Shown here piece after piece: positions 43,618-53,349 of a DNA stretch of 64,000 nt. Below the pieces are notes generated by a model, which saw nothing but the letters and a program-made list of their open reading frames with translations, was not told the DNA's origin and did not search any database. The translations under genes were made by a program, and so were the position numbers. Source of the stretch: an uncultured Caulobacterales bacterium (GTDB lineage Bacteria; Pseudomonadota; Alphaproteobacteria; Caulobacterales; Maricaulaceae); contig CALKXY010000017.1 of NCBI GenBank assembly GCA_938003545.1, positions 1-64,000 of the forward strand, in the 5' to 3' direction. Position 1 is the stretch's first letter, and each line of letters begins with the position of its first letter.

Positions 43618-44943
43618 CTATTCCTGCACCTCAGCCAGTTTCTCCGCATATGTTCCAGACTTCAGTAATGCGATGGCCTGCTGTAGCTGATAATCATCAG
43701 AGATTTCATACTCTTCCGGCGGATAATCAATCTTCACTTCAACCTTAGTTTCGTCTTTTGAGACCTCAGTTTCATCTTCATTCGCAATTGAATTGGGGAG
43801 GCTCGCTTCCGAGAAGCGTTTGCGGTCTTTCCCATCATCAGGAATGGCAGAAATAGAAATGTCAGGGTTAATACCGCTGGCTTGAATGCTGCGGCCATTG
43901 GGCGTGTAATAACGTTGAGTCGTGATTTTCAATGCACCATCACGTCCGCCGCGAAGCGGGATCACGTCTTGGACAGAGCCTTTGCCGAATGTCGTCATAC
44001 CAACCACCAGACCGCGTCCCTTATCTTGCAACGCTCCAGCTACAATTTCAGAGGCCGATGCAGATGCGCCGTCCACAAGTACGACAAGTGGTACATTCTT
44101 AGCCATTTGCCCTTTTTCAGCATTATAGACATTCACATCATCGGCGCGACGTCCACGTGTTGAGACAACTTCGCCGCCGTTTAAAAAGACGGAGGAAACT
44201 TCGATGGATTGGGTCAACAAACCGCCTGGATTTCCGCGTAGATCGAGGATTAAACCTGGCAAGCGCCCGCCGTTTTCTTTTTGTAGCTTGGCGACTGCGT
44301 CTTTGAGGCCATTTGCAGCTTTTTCATTGAATTGTGCGATCCGGACATATCCGATGCCGTCTTTGATTTCTGATTTCACGGTTTGCCGTTTGATGACTTC
44401 GCGCGTGATGTCGAGGTAAAGCGGATCTTCGCCCTCGCGGACAATTGTGATGTTGATAGCTTCGCCTGGCTTGCCGCGCATTTGTGTAACGGCTTCGTTT
44501 AGCGTTGCGCCAAGTAGGGATTTCCCTTCAATCTCTGTGATGAAGTCACCAGCTTTCACGCCTGCGCGTTTGGCAGGGGTGTCATCGATCGGAGAAATGA
44601 CTTTGACAAATCCGTCTTCCATCGTGACTTCCATGCCTAATCCGCCATATTCACCTTTGGTATCCATGCGCATTTCGCGAAAGGCTTCTGGGCTTATGTA
44701 GGAAGAATGTGGATCGAGGGACTGCAACATGCCGTTCATGGCGTCTTCGATCAGTGCGCTGTCATCAACTTCGACGACATATTGGCTACGCACTCGTGCA
44801 AGAACGTCTGCGAAGAGTTCGAGCTGTTCAAAGGTTTCATCATAGGCAGGTCGTTCAACGGCAACAGCGGACTGATGGGTTGTCGAAAAAGCGAATAAAG
44901 CAACTGCGGCAACACTTCCGAGGGCAGGCAGGACAAATTTCAC
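43618..44943 (-). CDS. S41 family C-terminal processing peptidase (paralog 1, CtpA-like)
   Basis: PDZ plus S41; VDGASASASEIVAGALQDKGRGLVVG...FGKGSVQ; QLELFADVLARVRSQYVVEVDD. Confidence 0.93.
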   Translation of the reverse strand: MKFVLPALGSVAAVALFAFSTTHQSAVAVERPAYDETFEQLELFADVLARVRSQYVVEVDDSALIEDAMNGMLQSLDPHSSYISPEAFREMRMDTKGEYGGLGMEVTMEDGFVKVISPIDDTPAKRAGVKAGDFITEIEGKSLLGATLNEAVTQMRGKPGEAINITIVREGEDPLYLDITREVIKRQTVKSEIKDGIGYVRIAQFNEKAANGLKDAVAKLQKENGGRLPGLILDLRGNPGGLLTQSIEVSSVFLNGGEVVSTRGRRADDVNVYNAEKGQMAKNVPLVVLVDGASASASEIVAGALQDKGRGLVVGMTTFGKGSVQDVIPLRGGRDGALKITTQRYYTPNGRSIQASGINPDISISAIPDDGKDRKRFSEASLPNSIANEDETEVSKDETKVEVKIDYPPEEYEISDDYQLQQAIALLKSGTYAEKLAEVQE

Positions 44944-45025
44944 GTAGCGTCTCCAGAGTTAGACATAATACTTAGACAGCCATGATGCGCTTTGCCAGTC
45001 AAATTGCTGCGATCAAGCGTGTTAC

Positions 45026-46174
45026 TTACCCTGATTTAACGTCAACAGGCGCCAACCATGGGGCTGGATCGACGGGAGAGCCGTCACGTCGCAGTTCGAT
45101 ATAGAGTTCAACGCCTGATCGTCCAGGCAGAGCGCCAACAGGTTCGCCGCGCCGAACGGTGTCTCCTGCGCCGATATATAGGGCGTCTAGTCCCGTCAAA
45201 AGCACGAAATAACCGTCCCCGACGTTCAAAATAACGACTTGATCGTAGTTCTTGAAAGGACCTGAAAATTCGACGCGGCCAGCATATGGGGCCAAAACTT
45301 GACCGCTTGGGCGACCCGTAAAGGTTAGGCCTTTTTCACCCCGTCCAAATGTCTTTAGAATATTTCCCGAAACAGGGCGCAGCATGCCTCCTTTGGCGTC
45401 TGCAAACCGTTTTGTCCCTTTTGGGAGTACAAGTTTTGGCGTGGATTTCCGTCCGGGTTTTGTGCGTGGCACGACTTTGGCGGCTTCTGATTCAAGTTTC
45501 GCAATAAGATCGAGGAGGCTTTTTGATTCCGCGGCAAGGCGATCCGCTTCGGCGGCAGCGGCCTTGCGTTCATCGGAAAGTTTAGCCTCCAATTTGGATT
45601 TCTCACCTAAGCCCGCAGTTATTTGTGACGTTTCACGGTCCAGTTTGTCTCTGGCTTGTTCTAACTCATCTTGCTTGAGCACAATTTGCGATTTTGTGAC
45701 GTCCAGCGCCGTTAGATTAAGGGACAGGGCTTCTGCGCGTTGTTTCAGCTGCTCCGAGAGCGTGGCCATCATAAGGCCAGCATCTGCCGCGCGTTTCGCA
45801 TTCTTTGGAGACAGTGCGAGAGTAGGCGGGGGAGTAGCCTCTAGGCGCTGTAGAGCTGCTAATAGATCAATATATTGCGCGCGGTCTTCCGTTATTTGTG
45901 TCGTTAGTGTCGCTGCGCGCATATTCAATTCTGCGGTTTCGCGTTCCAGAGCGGTCAGATTAGCTTCAATAGATTGCGTATCTTGAGCGGCTTTGGCGAG
46001 TTTCTTTTTGAGGGCAGAGACATCTTTGCGAACGGATTTGCGTTCGTCTTCCAATTTTTCAGACTTATCCCGCGCCGCTTGCTCCTTTTTCGTCAAAGCC
46101 TCGACATCGCCTGATGTCTGCGCGGCGGCAGGCAAGGCGAAGATCAGGAAAGCTATGGCAAGAATGGCACGCAT
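45026..46174 (-). CDS. EnvC-like murein hydrolase activator (coiled coil + degenerate LytM)
   Basis: Signal peptide, long coiled coil, C-terminal GRVEFSGPFKNYDQVVILNVGDGYFVLLTGLD...GVELYIELRRDGSPVDPAPWL; catalytic His residues not seen. Confidence 0.88.
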   Translation of the reverse strand: MRAILAIAFLIFALPAAAQTSGDVEALTKKEQAARDKSEKLEDERKSVRKDVSALKKKLAKAAQDTQSIEANLTALERETAELNMRAATLTTQITEDRAQYIDLLAALQRLEATPPPTLALSPKNAKRAADAGLMMATLSEQLKQRAEALSLNLTALDVTKSQIVLKQDELEQARDKLDRETSQITAGLGEKSKLEAKLSDERKAAAAEADRLAAESKSLLDLIAKLESEAAKVVPRTKPGRKSTPKLVLPKGTKRFADAKGGMLRPVSGNILKTFGRGEKGLTFTGRPSGQVLAPYAGRVEFSGPFKNYDQVVILNVGDGYFVLLTGLDALYIGAGDTVRRGEPVGALPGRSGVELYIELRRDGSPVDPAPWLAPVDVKSG

Positions 46175-46259
46175 AAATATGTATATGGCCGCAAACGCAT
46201 TTACTGTGCGTTAATTATACATCTCATTCTCAGATATTTGCGCGTTCGTAGATCGCAGG

Positions 46260-46742
46260 TTAATCTCTGTGATATGGCGTTTTTGCCAAAATGCTCAGTG
46301 CGCGGTAAATTTGCTCTGCGGCCATGACTCGCACCATTTTATGCGGCCAAGTTTGTGCGCCGAAGCTCCATTTCGTTATCCTGCCCGGGCGAAGCTCTTT
46401 AACGGTCGCAGGATCAAATCCGTCTGCGCCTCCGATGAGGATATAGGTCGCTCCTACACCTTCATCGCGACGCCGTGCAAAATGGGTTGCGATTTCGCGG
46501 GATGTTGGGCTTTTGCCGCGCTCATCTAGTAGGATAAGTTCGTCAGAGGCATTAATGCCAGAGAGAAGTTTTGCGGTTTCAGCGGCACGGTCATTTTGAC
46601 CTTTTAGTTCAACACCCTGTTCTTCGACAGAAAGGAACCCTGTCCCGCGCGCAAGGCCTTTGGCACGGGTGATGTAGTCGTCAATCAGGATTCTTTCCGG
46701 GCCTTTGCGCAAAATATTGCCAGCCCGAAGAATGATTTTCAC
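46260..46742 (-). CDS. rlmH: 23S rRNA (pseudouridine(1915)-N(3))-methyltransferase
   Basis: LLDERGKSPTSREIATHFARRRDEG; LIGGADGFDP; KMVRVMAAEQIYRALSILAKTPYHRD. Confidence 0.95.
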   Translation of the reverse strand: MKIILRAGNILRKGPERILIDDYITRAKGLARGTGFLSVEEQGVELKGQNDRAAETAKLLSGINASDELILLDERGKSPTSREIATHFARRRDEGVGATYILIGGADGFDPATVKELRPGRITKWSFGAQTWPHKMVRVMAAEQIYRALSILAKTPYHRD

Positions 46743-46751
46743 GTGAGGGCC

Positions 46752-47201
46752 CTATCGCTCCGCGACAGGTGTGTCGTCTGGTGCCTTTTGTGCAACGGTT
46801 TGCAGGCTTTCTGGCAATGGCACAGACCAGATTTTTTCAAGATTATAGAATACGCGAACTTCTGGGCGGAAGATGTGCAAGATAACATCACCCGCATCGA
46901 TCAAAACCCAATCGGCAGCGGTTTGGCCTTCAATGCCTAAATCTTTCATGCCGCGTTCTTTTAGGCCGCGTTGGATGTAATCTGCGAGCGCGCTGACGTG
47001 GCGGTTGGAGCGCCCAGAGGCAACGAGGAGAAAGTCTGCGATGGAGGACTTCCCGCGAATATCAATTTCGATGACATCCTGAGCGGAGTTTTCTTCGAGC
47101 AAATGCTGGATGAAGTCTGACAACGCTTTAGCTTCAGGTCCGTCATGAACGGAAACTGTAGCGGGGGTTTCTTGGTGTGCGGCGGACAGAAGTCTCTCCA
47201 T
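46752..47201 (-). CDS. rsfS: ribosome silencing factor
   Basis: DVIEIDIRGKSSIADFLLVASGRSNRHVSALADYI...EGQTAADWVLIDAGDVILHIFRPEVRVFYNLEKIW. Confidence 0.95.
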   Translation of the reverse strand: MERLLSAAHQETPATVSVHDGPEAKALSDFIQHLLEENSAQDVIEIDIRGKSSIADFLLVASGRSNRHVSALADYIQRGLKERGMKDLGIEGQTAADWVLIDAGDVILHIFRPEVRVFYNLEKIWSVPLPESLQTVAQKAPDDTPVAER

Positions 47202-47269
47202 AAATACTTTAATGCGATACCCGTATCACACTCAAATCCGTTCGACTACTGCTGTAACCAGCCGAAGGT

Positions 47270-47848
47270 TCATTTGGATTGGGCCGCCCGAAGGGCAGAC
47301 GAGCTACGCGTATCAAGAGGGAGAGTGAGATAGGTCCAAGCGGGCGCGGCATGGTGTTGAAGGATGTGGGCGTGATCTTCACCAATTCGAGCCTGGTTAT
47401 ATTGGCGAGCGGCTTGGCCCAACCGCGCTTTAATCGGGGAGCCTGGCCGTGCGATGACGGCAATAGGAACCGTTTCAACAATTGTTTCCCAGTCACGCCA
47501 TTTAGGAAGCTGGAGCAGATTATCTGCGCCCATCATAAATATAAAATTTATGTCAGGATGACGTGTTTTCAGTCGTTCCAATAGATCGACTGTATAGTGT
47601 GTCCCGTATCGAAACTCGACGTCGGAGACCTGCATGTTTGGCGGCAAGGGAAGATTGCGTACGGTCTGGGCGCGGCTTTCCCAAGAGGGCTGTGTCGGTT
47701 TGAGGGGGTTTTGAGGGCTTACTAACCACCAGATTTCATTGAGTCGCAATTGGCGCAACCCAGCTTTAGCCACATGAAGGTGTCCGCCATGCGCTGGATT
47801 AAACGACCCGCCAAAGAGGCCAACAGATCTGCGTCGACTGACCGTCAA
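47270..47848 (-). CDS. nadD: nicotinate-nucleotide adenylyltransferase
   Basis: VGLFGGSFNPAHGGHLHVAKAGL; MGADNLLQLPKWRDWETIVETVPIAVIARPG. Confidence 0.94.
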   Translation of the reverse strand: MTVSRRRSVGLFGGSFNPAHGGHLHVAKAGLRQLRLNEIWWLVSPQNPLKPTQPSWESRAQTVRNLPLPPNMQVSDVEFRYGTHYTVDLLERLKTRHPDINFIFMMGADNLLQLPKWRDWETIVETVPIAVIARPGSPIKARLGQAARQYNQARIGEDHAHILQHHAAPAWTYLTLPLDTRSSSALRAAQSK

Positions 47849-49101
47849 GGGCGCGCCTGTCCCGTGCCACGCACTTGATATTTATATGTCGTCAAATGTT
47901 GCGCCCCGACAGGGCCACGTGCGTGAAGACGTCCGGTCGCAATGCCAATTTCTGCGCCAAATCCAAACTCGCCGCCATCTGCATATTGTGTTGAAGCATT
48001 GTGCAGAACGATGGCGCTATCCACGCTATCGAGAAAAGTCTGCGCAGCATCGGCGCTTTCTGTTAGGATCGCATCAGTGTGACCGCTGCCGTAATGCGCG
48101 ATATGGGCGAGGGCGGCCTCCATCCCATCAACTACGGCGATGTTCAGGATGGGGGCAAGATGCTCTGTCGCGAAATCCGTGTCTGTCGCTGGTGTTATGT
48201 TCGGTATGATTGACTGCGCACGGGCGTCACCGCGTAATTCGCAGCGATCTTTAATTTGCGTGGCTAGCTCAGGTAAAAACGTACCCGCAACTTCTGTGTC
48301 GACTAAAATAGTTTCCGTTGATCCGCAAACACCTGTGCGCCGAAGTTTTGCATTTTCAATAACTTGCACGGCCATATTAATGTCGGCGTCAGCATGAACA
48401 TAGCTGTGATTTAAACCTTCAAGATGTGCCAAAACAGGTACGCGAGCGTCTTCTTGCACGCGCGCTACTAATCCTTTGCCGCCGCGTGGTATGATGATGT
48501 CGATGGTACCATCCAACCCGCGGAGCATATCACCAACGGCGGCGCGGTCCGTTGTGTTGACCAAAGAGATTGCAGCCTCGGGTAAGTCACTGGCGCGCAA
48601 TCCGGTTTGCAGCGCCGTGTGTATGGCGCGGTTCGAGCGCACACTTTCTGATCCACCGCGCAAGACGCAAGCGTTCCCAGATTTTACGCAAAGTCCGCCA
48701 GCATCAGCCGTCACATTTGGTCGGCTTTCATAAATCATACCAATGACGCCAATTGGCACGCGGACTTGGGAGAAGTGCAACCCATTAGGTTGGGTCCAAG
48801 CCTTCTCAATTGCGCCAACAGGATCAGGTAAATCTGCGATCGCATCGAGACCATTGGCGATACTTGCGACGCGCGCTGTATCGAGTTTCAACCTGTCCAG
48901 CATGGCTGCGGATATACCTTTTGCGGAGGCTGCAGTCATATCTTCTGCATTGGCGGCGAGTATTGTCTCTACAGATTTTCGGATTTCTGAGGCCATCGCG
49001 CGTAGGGCCGCATTGCGCTGGTCGCCGCTGGCGAGGCGTAGGGATGCAGATGCCGCTTTTGCGGCATGACCTAGAGCGTTCATGTCTGTGTTATTCGTCA
49101 T
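47845..49101 (-). CDS. proA: glutamate-5-semialdehyde dehydrogenase
   Basis: VRVPIGVIGMIYESRPNVTADAGGLCVKSGNACVLRGGSE; KLRRTGVCGSTETILVD. Confidence 0.96.
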   Translation of the reverse strand: MTNNTDMNALGHAAKAASASLRLASGDQRNAALRAMASEIRKSVETILAANAEDMTAASAKGISAAMLDRLKLDTARVASIANGLDAIADLPDPVGAIEKAWTQPNGLHFSQVRVPIGVIGMIYESRPNVTADAGGLCVKSGNACVLRGGSESVRSNRAIHTALQTGLRASDLPEAAISLVNTTDRAAVGDMLRGLDGTIDIIIPRGGKGLVARVQEDARVPVLAHLEGLNHSYVHADADINMAVQVIENAKLRRTGVCGSTETILVDTEVAGTFLPELATQIKDRCELRGDARAQSIIPNITPATDTDFATEHLAPILNIAVVDGMEAALAHIAHYGSGHTDAILTESADAAQTFLDSVDSAIVLHNASTQYADGGEFGFGAEIGIATGRLHARGPVGAQHLTTYKYQVRGTGQARP

Positions 49102-50204
49102 TATAGCATTACCAAATTATCGCGATGTATGAGGGCCGCACCATTATCAAAGCCAAGTACAGTTTCGATTTCACCTGACTTCAGGCCTTTGATCCGCTGT
49201 GCGTCCATAAGGTCATAAGATATGAGGCCGCGTGCGATTTCAACGCCCTCGATTTGGATGGCAACAGGGTCACCTTTTTCGAACTCACCTGAAACCGAGG
49301 TCACGCCTGCAGCGAGAAGACTGCTGCCGCTTTTGAGAGCTTTGAGCGCGCCAGCATCGATTTCAAGACAGCCCCGTGGTTTTAACGCCCCGCCAATCCA
49401 TTGCGCGCGGGCATTGCGGGGATTGCTGATGGCTTTGAAGATAGTGTGTTTTGCACCTGCGTTCAACGCAGCAATAATCCCTGGCTTACGGCCATCACAA
49501 ATAACCATGTTACAGCCTGCATGTGTTGCAATTTGTGCGGCGGCTAGTTTCGTTGCCATTCCGCCCGTTCCCATGCCTGCGGCTTCATTTGGCGCTCCGC
49601 CCATAGACATGATGTCATCCGTGAGTGTCGCCACGACGGGGATATGACGCGCCGATTCATCATTTCTTGGGTCAGCCGTATAAAGGCCGTCGATGTCAGA
49701 TAGAAGCACCAGAAGGTCCGCACCGATCATTTGCGCGGTGCGGGCGGCCAATCTGTCGTTATCGCCATATCTGATTTCGTCCGTCGCAACGGTATCATTT
49801 TCATTGATGATAGGAATGGCGCCTAAATCCAAAAGCGTTTCGAGCGTAGACCGTGCATTGAGCCAGCGGCGACGATCTTCGGTGTCATTTAACGTCAGCA
49901 AAGCCTGTGCCGTCACAATTCCGCGGCGTCCCAATGCCTCTTCATAGGCACCTGTTAGGCTCGATTGACCCGCAGCGGCGCAGGCTTGTTTCTGTGCCAA
50001 TGTTAGCGTTAGGTCCGTTAGGCCTAAACGCTCTCGCCCCAACGCAATCGCGCCAGAGCTAACCAAAACAATACGTGTGTTTTTCAACGCAGCGAGGTTG
50101 TCTGCTAATGTGTCCAGCCAGCCTTCGCGTAAGGCATGCGTTTTGTTATCGACAAGAATCGCCGACCCAATTTTGATGACGAGTGTTTTGACGTCATCAA
50201 ACAT
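49101..50204 (-). CDS. proB: glutamate 5-kinase
   Basis: VIKIGSAILVD, VSSGAIALGRERLGL, IPIINENDTVATDEIRYGDNDRLAA, C-terminal PUA-like region. Confidence 0.96.
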   Translation of the reverse strand: MFDDVKTLVIKIGSAILVDNKTHALREGWLDTLADNLAALKNTRIVLVSSGAIALGRERLGLTDLTLTLAQKQACAAAGQSSLTGAYEEALGRRGIVTAQALLTLNDTEDRRRWLNARSTLETLLDLGAIPIINENDTVATDEIRYGDNDRLAARTAQMIGADLLVLLSDIDGLYTADPRNDESARHIPVVATLTDDIMSMGGAPNEAAGMGTGGMATKLAAAQIATHAGCNMVICDGRKPGIIAALNAGAKHTIFKAISNPRNARAQWIGGALKPRGCLEIDAGALKALKSGSSLLAAGVTSVSGEFEKGDPVAIQIEGVEIARGLISYDLMDAQRIKGLKSGEIETVLGFDNGAALIHRDNLVML

Positions 50205-50207
50205 GGA

Positions 50208-51290
50208 TTAAGGTGTCCATCCTTTGACATCTTCTATCTCTCCGACAGCAATTTTTTGCTGACGCAGTTTTTCCTCGCGCTCGGCTTCTTCGCCTGCACG
50301 GCGGATTTCGACGTGACGATAAAGGGCCGACAGAACAGGTTTTAACCCCTGCTGCGCAACCGAACTGATTGGGAAGGGGCGATGCCCACAAACGGCCTCT
50401 AAGGCGTCCTGAAGCTCTGCAATGCGATCTGCATCCAAAGCGTCACATTTGGAAATGGCGACGACTTCTGGCTTGTCTTCAAAGCTCTCGTCATAATCTT
50501 CCAGCTCTTTGCGAATGGAGAGATATTCTGCCACAGGATCCTCTGATGTACCGGGAACAAGATGCAGGATCGCAGCACAGCGTTCAGCGTGACCCAAGAA
50601 TCGATGTCCTAAGCCTGCACCTTCGGCTGCGCCTTCAATGAGGCCAGGTAGGTCGGCGATAATAAAGCGATCAGCTATGCTCATGCTGACAACGCCCAAA
50701 TGCGGATGAAGCGTTGTGAAGGGATAATCGGCTGTTTTTGGTTTCGCCGCACTGACGGTCGAAAGGAAGGTTGATTTCCCAGCATTTGGGAGGCCGATTA
50801 GACCTGCGTCAGCGATAAGTTTTAGGCGTAGCCAGACCCATTTTTCTTCGCCCTCTTCGCCAGGATTCGCTTTGCGCGGGGCTTGGTTTGTTGAGCTTTT
50901 AAAACGTGCATTGCCCCAGCCGCCATTGCCGCCTTGGGCGACGAGGACACGTTCGTTATCTTCTGTCATATCCGCGAGAACTTCGTCCGTTTCGGCATCA
51001 ATAACTTGCGTGCCGACGGGGACTTTCAAAACGATATCGTCTGCTGCGGCCCCGTGACGATCAAGGCCCATGCCATGCATACCGGTCTTGGCTTTGAAAT
51101 GCTGCTGATAGCGATAATCTATGAGTGTATTGAGGCTGCGCGTGGCTTCCAGATAGATATTGCCACCTCTGCCTCCATCACCGCCGTTTGGTCCGCCAAA
51201 GGCAATGTTCTTTTCACGCCGAAAAGACACACTCCCACCGCCGCCAGAACCGGACAACACATAAATTTTAGCTTCATCGAGAAATTTCAT
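50208..51290 (-). CDS. obgE: GTPase Obg
   Basis: [77 protein letters not shown]. Confidence 0.97.
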   Translation of the reverse strand: MKFLDEAKIYVLSGSGGGGSVSFRREKNIAFGGPNGGDGGRGGNIYLEATRSLNTLIDYRYQQHFKAKTGMHGMGLDRHGAAADDIVLKVPVGTQVIDAETDEVLADMTEDNERVLVAQGGNGGWGNARFKSSTNQAPRKANPGEEGEEKWVWLRLKLIADAGLIGLPNAGKSTFLSTVSAAKPKTADYPFTTLHPHLGVVSMSIADRFIIADLPGLIEGAAEGAGLGHRFLGHAERCAAILHLVPGTSEDPVAEYLSIRKELEDYDESFEDKPEVVAISKCDALDADRIAELQDALEAVCGHRPFPISSVAQQGLKPVLSALYRHVEIRRAGEEAEREEKLRQQKIAVGEIEDVKGWTP

Positions 51291-51299
51291 GAGGCGTCC

Positions 51300-51755
51300 T
51301 TACGCCGCGTTGTGCGGTTTGGCTAGGTCAGGCTGTGCCAGATTTGACAGTGTTGCATGCATACCTGGGCCAAAACCAATGCCTGGCCGCGCGATGAAGC
51401 CAAAGCGTTCGTAAAAGTTGCCTTGGCCCTCTGCCGCGAAGAGTCCAATCATGCAGGCGGGCGGATAGGTAGCCATCAAATGCGTGATGAAGGTTTGAAC
51501 AAGGGCGTGGCCAATACCTTGTGATCTTGCGGGTTTGGCGACAATGACGTCCTGAATGTAAACCTTAAGTACGCCGTCACCTACTGCGCGAACCATTGCC
51601 ACAGTTTGACCGTCTTGAATGGCAACCGCGCCGCATAAACTGGCCGTAAGGGCGGCTTTGGTGGCATGGACAGTCGGAACACCCCAATCCGTATGAGAGC
51701 GTAGAGCTCTAAACGTTTCGACGTTCGGCAAGCGATGTTCAATGGAAAGTGTCAC
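51300..51755 (-). CDS. GNAT family N-acetyltransferase
   Basis: VYIQDVIVAKPARSQGIGHALVQTFI acetyl-CoA loop; FYERFGF. Confidence 0.88.
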   Translation of the reverse strand: MTLSIEHRLPNVETFRALRSHTDWGVPTVHATKAALTASLCGAVAIQDGQTVAMVRAVGDGVLKVYIQDVIVAKPARSQGIGHALVQTFITHLMATYPPACMIGLFAAEGQGNFYERFGFIARPGIGFGPGMHATLSNLAQPDLAKPHNAA

Positions 51756-52285
51756 GATCTTGCCTTTAGAACGAAATCTTGGCTCGTGGCATTTTCTAGT
51801 CTGGCCATAGAAAAATAGTTGTTTAGTTCTCCATGCCGTTCAAAGCCGAGCTTTTCCAATACGCGTGCGCTGTTCGGATTGTCGATGAACGCGCCTGCAA
51901 CACGGTCTCCTGCGCCAAGCGTTTTGTCAGCTTCGACCAAGAGTGCCGAGCAGGCCTCCGTCACATATCCATTTCCCCAATAGGGGCGTCCAACCCAGTA
52001 TCCAATTTCCCACAAACTCTCAGCGTCACGTTTAAACAAGTCTGCAACGCCAATTAATGTGTCTTCGCCTTTGCGTGTTATCGCATAGGGATGGGCAAGA
52101 CCGCGCCGTTTTTGTGCGCGCAAGTCCATGATTTTGAATTCTGCGGAGAGCAGGGGAAAAGGATGCGGGAAGCTGCCTGTCATGCGCGCAACATCGATGT
52201 CGGTACCATATTCAGAAAAGTGCGCAGCATCGCGGTCTTCGAGCTGACGGAGAACAAGTCGCTCTGTTTCTATGTGGTCATGCAT
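51752..52285 (-). CDS. GNAT family N-acetyltransferase (RimJ/RimL-like)
   Basis: ETERLVLRQLEDRDAAHFSEY; EIGYWVGRPYWGNGYVTEAC; NPNSARVLEKLGFERHG. Confidence 0.92.
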   Translation of the reverse strand: MHDHIETERLVLRQLEDRDAAHFSEYGTDIDVARMTGSFPHPFPLLSAEFKIMDLRAQKRRGLAHPYAITRKGEDTLIGVADLFKRDAESLWEIGYWVGRPYWGNGYVTEACSALLVEADKTLGAGDRVAGAFIDNPNSARVLEKLGFERHGELNNYFSMARLENATSQDFVLKARS

Positions 52286-52327
52286 GACAATCTCCTTGAT
52301 CGTCAGCAGGTCCTCAAAATCGAGGTA

Positions 52328-52362
52328 ATAAAAAAGGGAGACCGGGCGGACCCGATCTCCCT
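52328..52362 (-). terminator. rho-independent terminator after rpmA
   Basis: On the minus strand GGGAGATCGGG-tccg-CCCGGTCTCCC followed by TTTTTT. Confidence 0.85.
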
Positions 52363-52412
52363 GCTATTTCGATACGGGTCGCCTGAAGCGGTGACCCGGA
52401 TAATTCAGGTCT

Positions 52413-52679
52413 CTATTCTGCGGCCTCTGGAAGGTCGACAGAGACATATGTGCGCGCGTTGCGTTTTGTTTGGAAAGATACACGACCACCAGTAAGCGCG
52501 AAAAGCGTATGATCTTTACCCATACCAACATTGGCGCCCGGGTAATATTTCGTACCGCGTTGACGAATGATAATATTGCCTGGAATGACCGCTTGGCCAC
52601 CAGATTTCTTTACACCAAGACGACGGCCGGCACTATCGCGACCGTTATTGGATGAACCACCAGCTTTTTTATGTGCCAT
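52413..52679 (-). CDS. rpmA: 50S ribosomal protein L27
   Basis: [48 protein letters not shown]. Confidence 0.99.
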   Translation of the reverse strand: MAHKKAGGSSNNGRDSAGRRLGVKKSGGQAVIPGNIIIRQRGTKYYPGANVGMGKDHTLFALTGGRVSFQTKRNARTYVSVDLPEAAE

Positions 52680-52737
52680 GACGCACTCCTAAGAAATAAG
52701 TATCGGGGCCGAACCCCAAAATAAAAAGGCCTTAGCC

Positions 52738-53049
52738 TTAACCCTTGATGCCTGTAATACGAACAACTGTCTCAAACTGACGATGTCCCTGCTTACGACG
52801 ATAGTTTTGGCGACGCTTCTTTTTGAACACGATGACTTTGTCACCTTTGCGTTGCTCAAGAACTTCACCCGTAACAGATGCGCCTTGGACGAGGGGAGCG
52901 CCGACTTTAACGTCGCCGTTTGCGCCGTGCATGAGGACATCTCCGAAGGTGATGTTTCCACCTGCTTCGCCGTCGAGCTTCTCGACGATGATGATGTCGT
53001 CTTTTGCGACTTTGTATTGCTTACCACCGGTTTGGATGACTGCGAACAT
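52738..53049 (-). CDS. rplU: 50S ribosomal protein L21
   Basis: [44 protein letters not shown]. Confidence 0.99.
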   Translation of the reverse strand: MFAVIQTGGKQYKVAKDDIIIVEKLDGEAGGNITFGDVLMHGANGDVKVGAPLVQGASVTGEVLEQRKGDKVIVFKKKRRQNYRRKQGHRQFETVVRITGIKG

Positions 53050-53104
53050 GGTCTTGTCCTATAAGTCTCGGCGGGGATTAACCCTGCCATTTAAATACAT
53101 AAAA

Positions 53105-53128
53105 GCCGCGCTGGGCGAATCCCGCGGC
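53105..53128 (-). promoter_or_regulatory. candidate rplU leader hairpin
   Basis: Minus strand GCCGCG-GGattcgCCcag-CGCGGC followed by TTTTATG, about 55 nt upstream of the rplU start. Confidence 0.4.
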
Positions 53129-53274
53129 GGCCAATTCGACGCTCTTATAAGCCCTGTCATCAGCCTGTCAATCCGAATGCACCCTGATTTTACCAATGAT
53201 GTCAGAGAACATCAAAGGCGCGATAGGGAGGACGGACAAGACTGTTACAGGACCAAAAGCATGATACTGGCACC

Positions 53275-53309
53275 AAAAAACCCCGCCAGCGCATTGCGCT
53301 AGCGAGGTC
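53275..53309 (-). terminator. rho-independent terminator of the giant repeat-protein gene
   Basis: Minus strand CCTCGCTAGCGCA-ATGCGCTGGCGGGG followed by TTTTTT. Confidence 0.85.
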
Positions 53310-53322
53310 TTAACGTCTTAGT

Positions 53323-53341
53323 CTGGCGCAGTGTGCGCCAG
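53323..53341 (-). repeat. perfect inverted repeat just 3' of the giant gene
   Basis: CTGGCGCA-gtg-TGCGCCAG, 8 nt past the stop codon at 53350..53352. Confidence 0.7.
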
Positions 53342-53349
53342 TTTAAAGC

